Shown here: positions 63,271 to 64,000 of the stretch, one piece after another | How positions within the stretch are numbered: position 1 is the stretch's first letter | Layout of the letters: each line of letters opens with the position of its first letter | DNA from: Henricia sp. BOLD:AAB3569 | Taxonomy: Eukaryota > Echinodermata > Asteroidea > Spinulosida > Echinasteridae | DNA: 64,000 nt | Assembly: GCA_037783545.1 (NCBI GenBank) | Contig: JBBELK010000062.1 | Location: 2,604,001 to 2,668,000, forward strand | Reading direction: 5' to 3' | Program-made: the position numbers and the translations under genes | The notes under the pieces: model-generated | Database searches by the model: none | What the model was told of the DNA's origin: nothing | What the model saw: only the letters and a program-made list of their open reading frames with translations

Positions 63271-63649
63271 GTAAGAAAACTTAACGTTTGATGATATTTT
63301 GAAGACTTGTAGAGTGTTTTTGCCAAGATAAATAAAAAAATAATCCCGTAAAAAAGGAACAAGCTTTCAACTAAAAAGTGCTTCATTTCAGAATTTGTCT
63401 GAAAAGGGAGGGATGACACATTCTGTACTTGCTGCGTATGTATGATTCAATACAGTATGGTGATACACATTAATATGCCTGGACTACAGCTGTTACTAGT
63501 TGCGTACTTACTCCTTGTGGAAGAGCAGGATTTTTAGGATTTGTTTTGATAAAACTGTTAACATTTTCAAAGTTGTATTACATTGGAACTTATTATTGGG
63601 AAAAATACTGTTTAATTACATTTTACACTTAATTAATTTACATCTACAG

Positions 63650-63915
63650 CCTACTTTCCAATTCTGGTTGGAAAAGCCCACTTAAATCTAAAGCTACATG
63701 TATTACGCATATTATTGAGGTGTGTTGAACTACAAACGATGCTAATTTGCATAATTAGTGAAAATATGCATAACAATGTTTGCTTCCTGGTTTTGTTTAA
63801 CATAGGAGGAATATTTACCAATTTTGGTTTAAAAAGGCCCCTCGTATCTAAAGTTACAGCAATTACGCATATTAATTAGGTAAACCCGGCTAATTTGCAT
63901 AACAATGATGTATTT
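63650..63915. repeat. Tandem duplication, unit of about 185 bp
   Basis: The text TTCCAATTCTGGTTGGAAAA, then ATCTAAAGCTACATGTATTACGC, GCTAATTTGCATAA, is repeated as ACCAATTTTGGTTTAAAAAG, ATCTAAAGTTACAGCAATTACGC, GCTAATTTGCATAA. It is AT-rich intron sequence of the 63186 gene model. Confidence 0.55.
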
Positions 63916-64000
63916 GTGTAAATGTTTGTTTGCAGGCTCGTCTTCTGGAGGTAACCCTATATGTCAAATTTAATGAAATTGAACACATGGAACTGAAGTT

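Overview
The window is animal nuclear DNA: GT-AG introns, two spliced genes, the start of a third, and a very dense load of dead transposons. Fibrinogen-related and laminin-G domains, a mitochondrial fission factor gene, a DIRS element, tRNA-derived SINEs and many foldback MITEs together suggest a marine invertebrate, most likely a deuterostome such as an echinoderm. That placement is inference; no marker here fixes the species.

Host genes. (1) On the minus strand, about 41.4 to 20.9 kb, I assemble a secreted lectin-like gene from exons that all join at phase-1 introns: signal peptide (41331-41397), half of a laminin-G domain (35605-35910), an Ig-like domain (29020-29325), a possible 14-codon linker (25259-25300), an unrecognised Cys-containing exon (22188-22397), and a complete fibrinogen C-terminal domain with the stop codon (20960-21618). 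The exon for the first half of the LamG domain was not found. A broken paralogue of the fibrinogen domain lies at 52.3-52.8 kb. (2) On the minus strand, 61.95 to 54.29 kb, is a four-coding-exon gene of 202 codons that reads as mitochondrial fission factor (MFF). (3) On the plus strand at 63186 is the probable first coding exon of an unidentified gene; its start faces the MFF start.

Mobile DNA. A nearly intact 4.8-kb DIRS retrotransposon (43.2-48.06 kb) has inverted terminal repeats, an internal complementary region, a fused gag-RT-RNase H frame cut by one in-frame TAG, and an open tyrosine recombinase. Five non-LTR retrotransposon relics lie at 3.9-5.8, 7.1-8.4, 10.5-10.9, 23.3-24.1 and 31.7-32.7 kb. 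At least four families of tRNA-related SINEs occur. Foldback MITEs fill most of the rest. Six of them, from four sequence families, begin and end with TA and have 9-10-bp target duplications, as expected of Mutator-like elements. One hAT-type (8-bp duplication) and one Tc1/mariner-type (TA) MITE are also present.

Satellite-like arrays lie at 16.6-16.9, 28.4, 30.8-31.4, 32.8-33.2, 33.5-34.7, 38.4-38.7 and 61.2-61.8 kb. Stretches not covered by an entry (for example 8.94-9.54, 11.8-13.5, 20.0-20.9, 40.2-41.3 and 53.7-54.29 kb) show nothing I can name.
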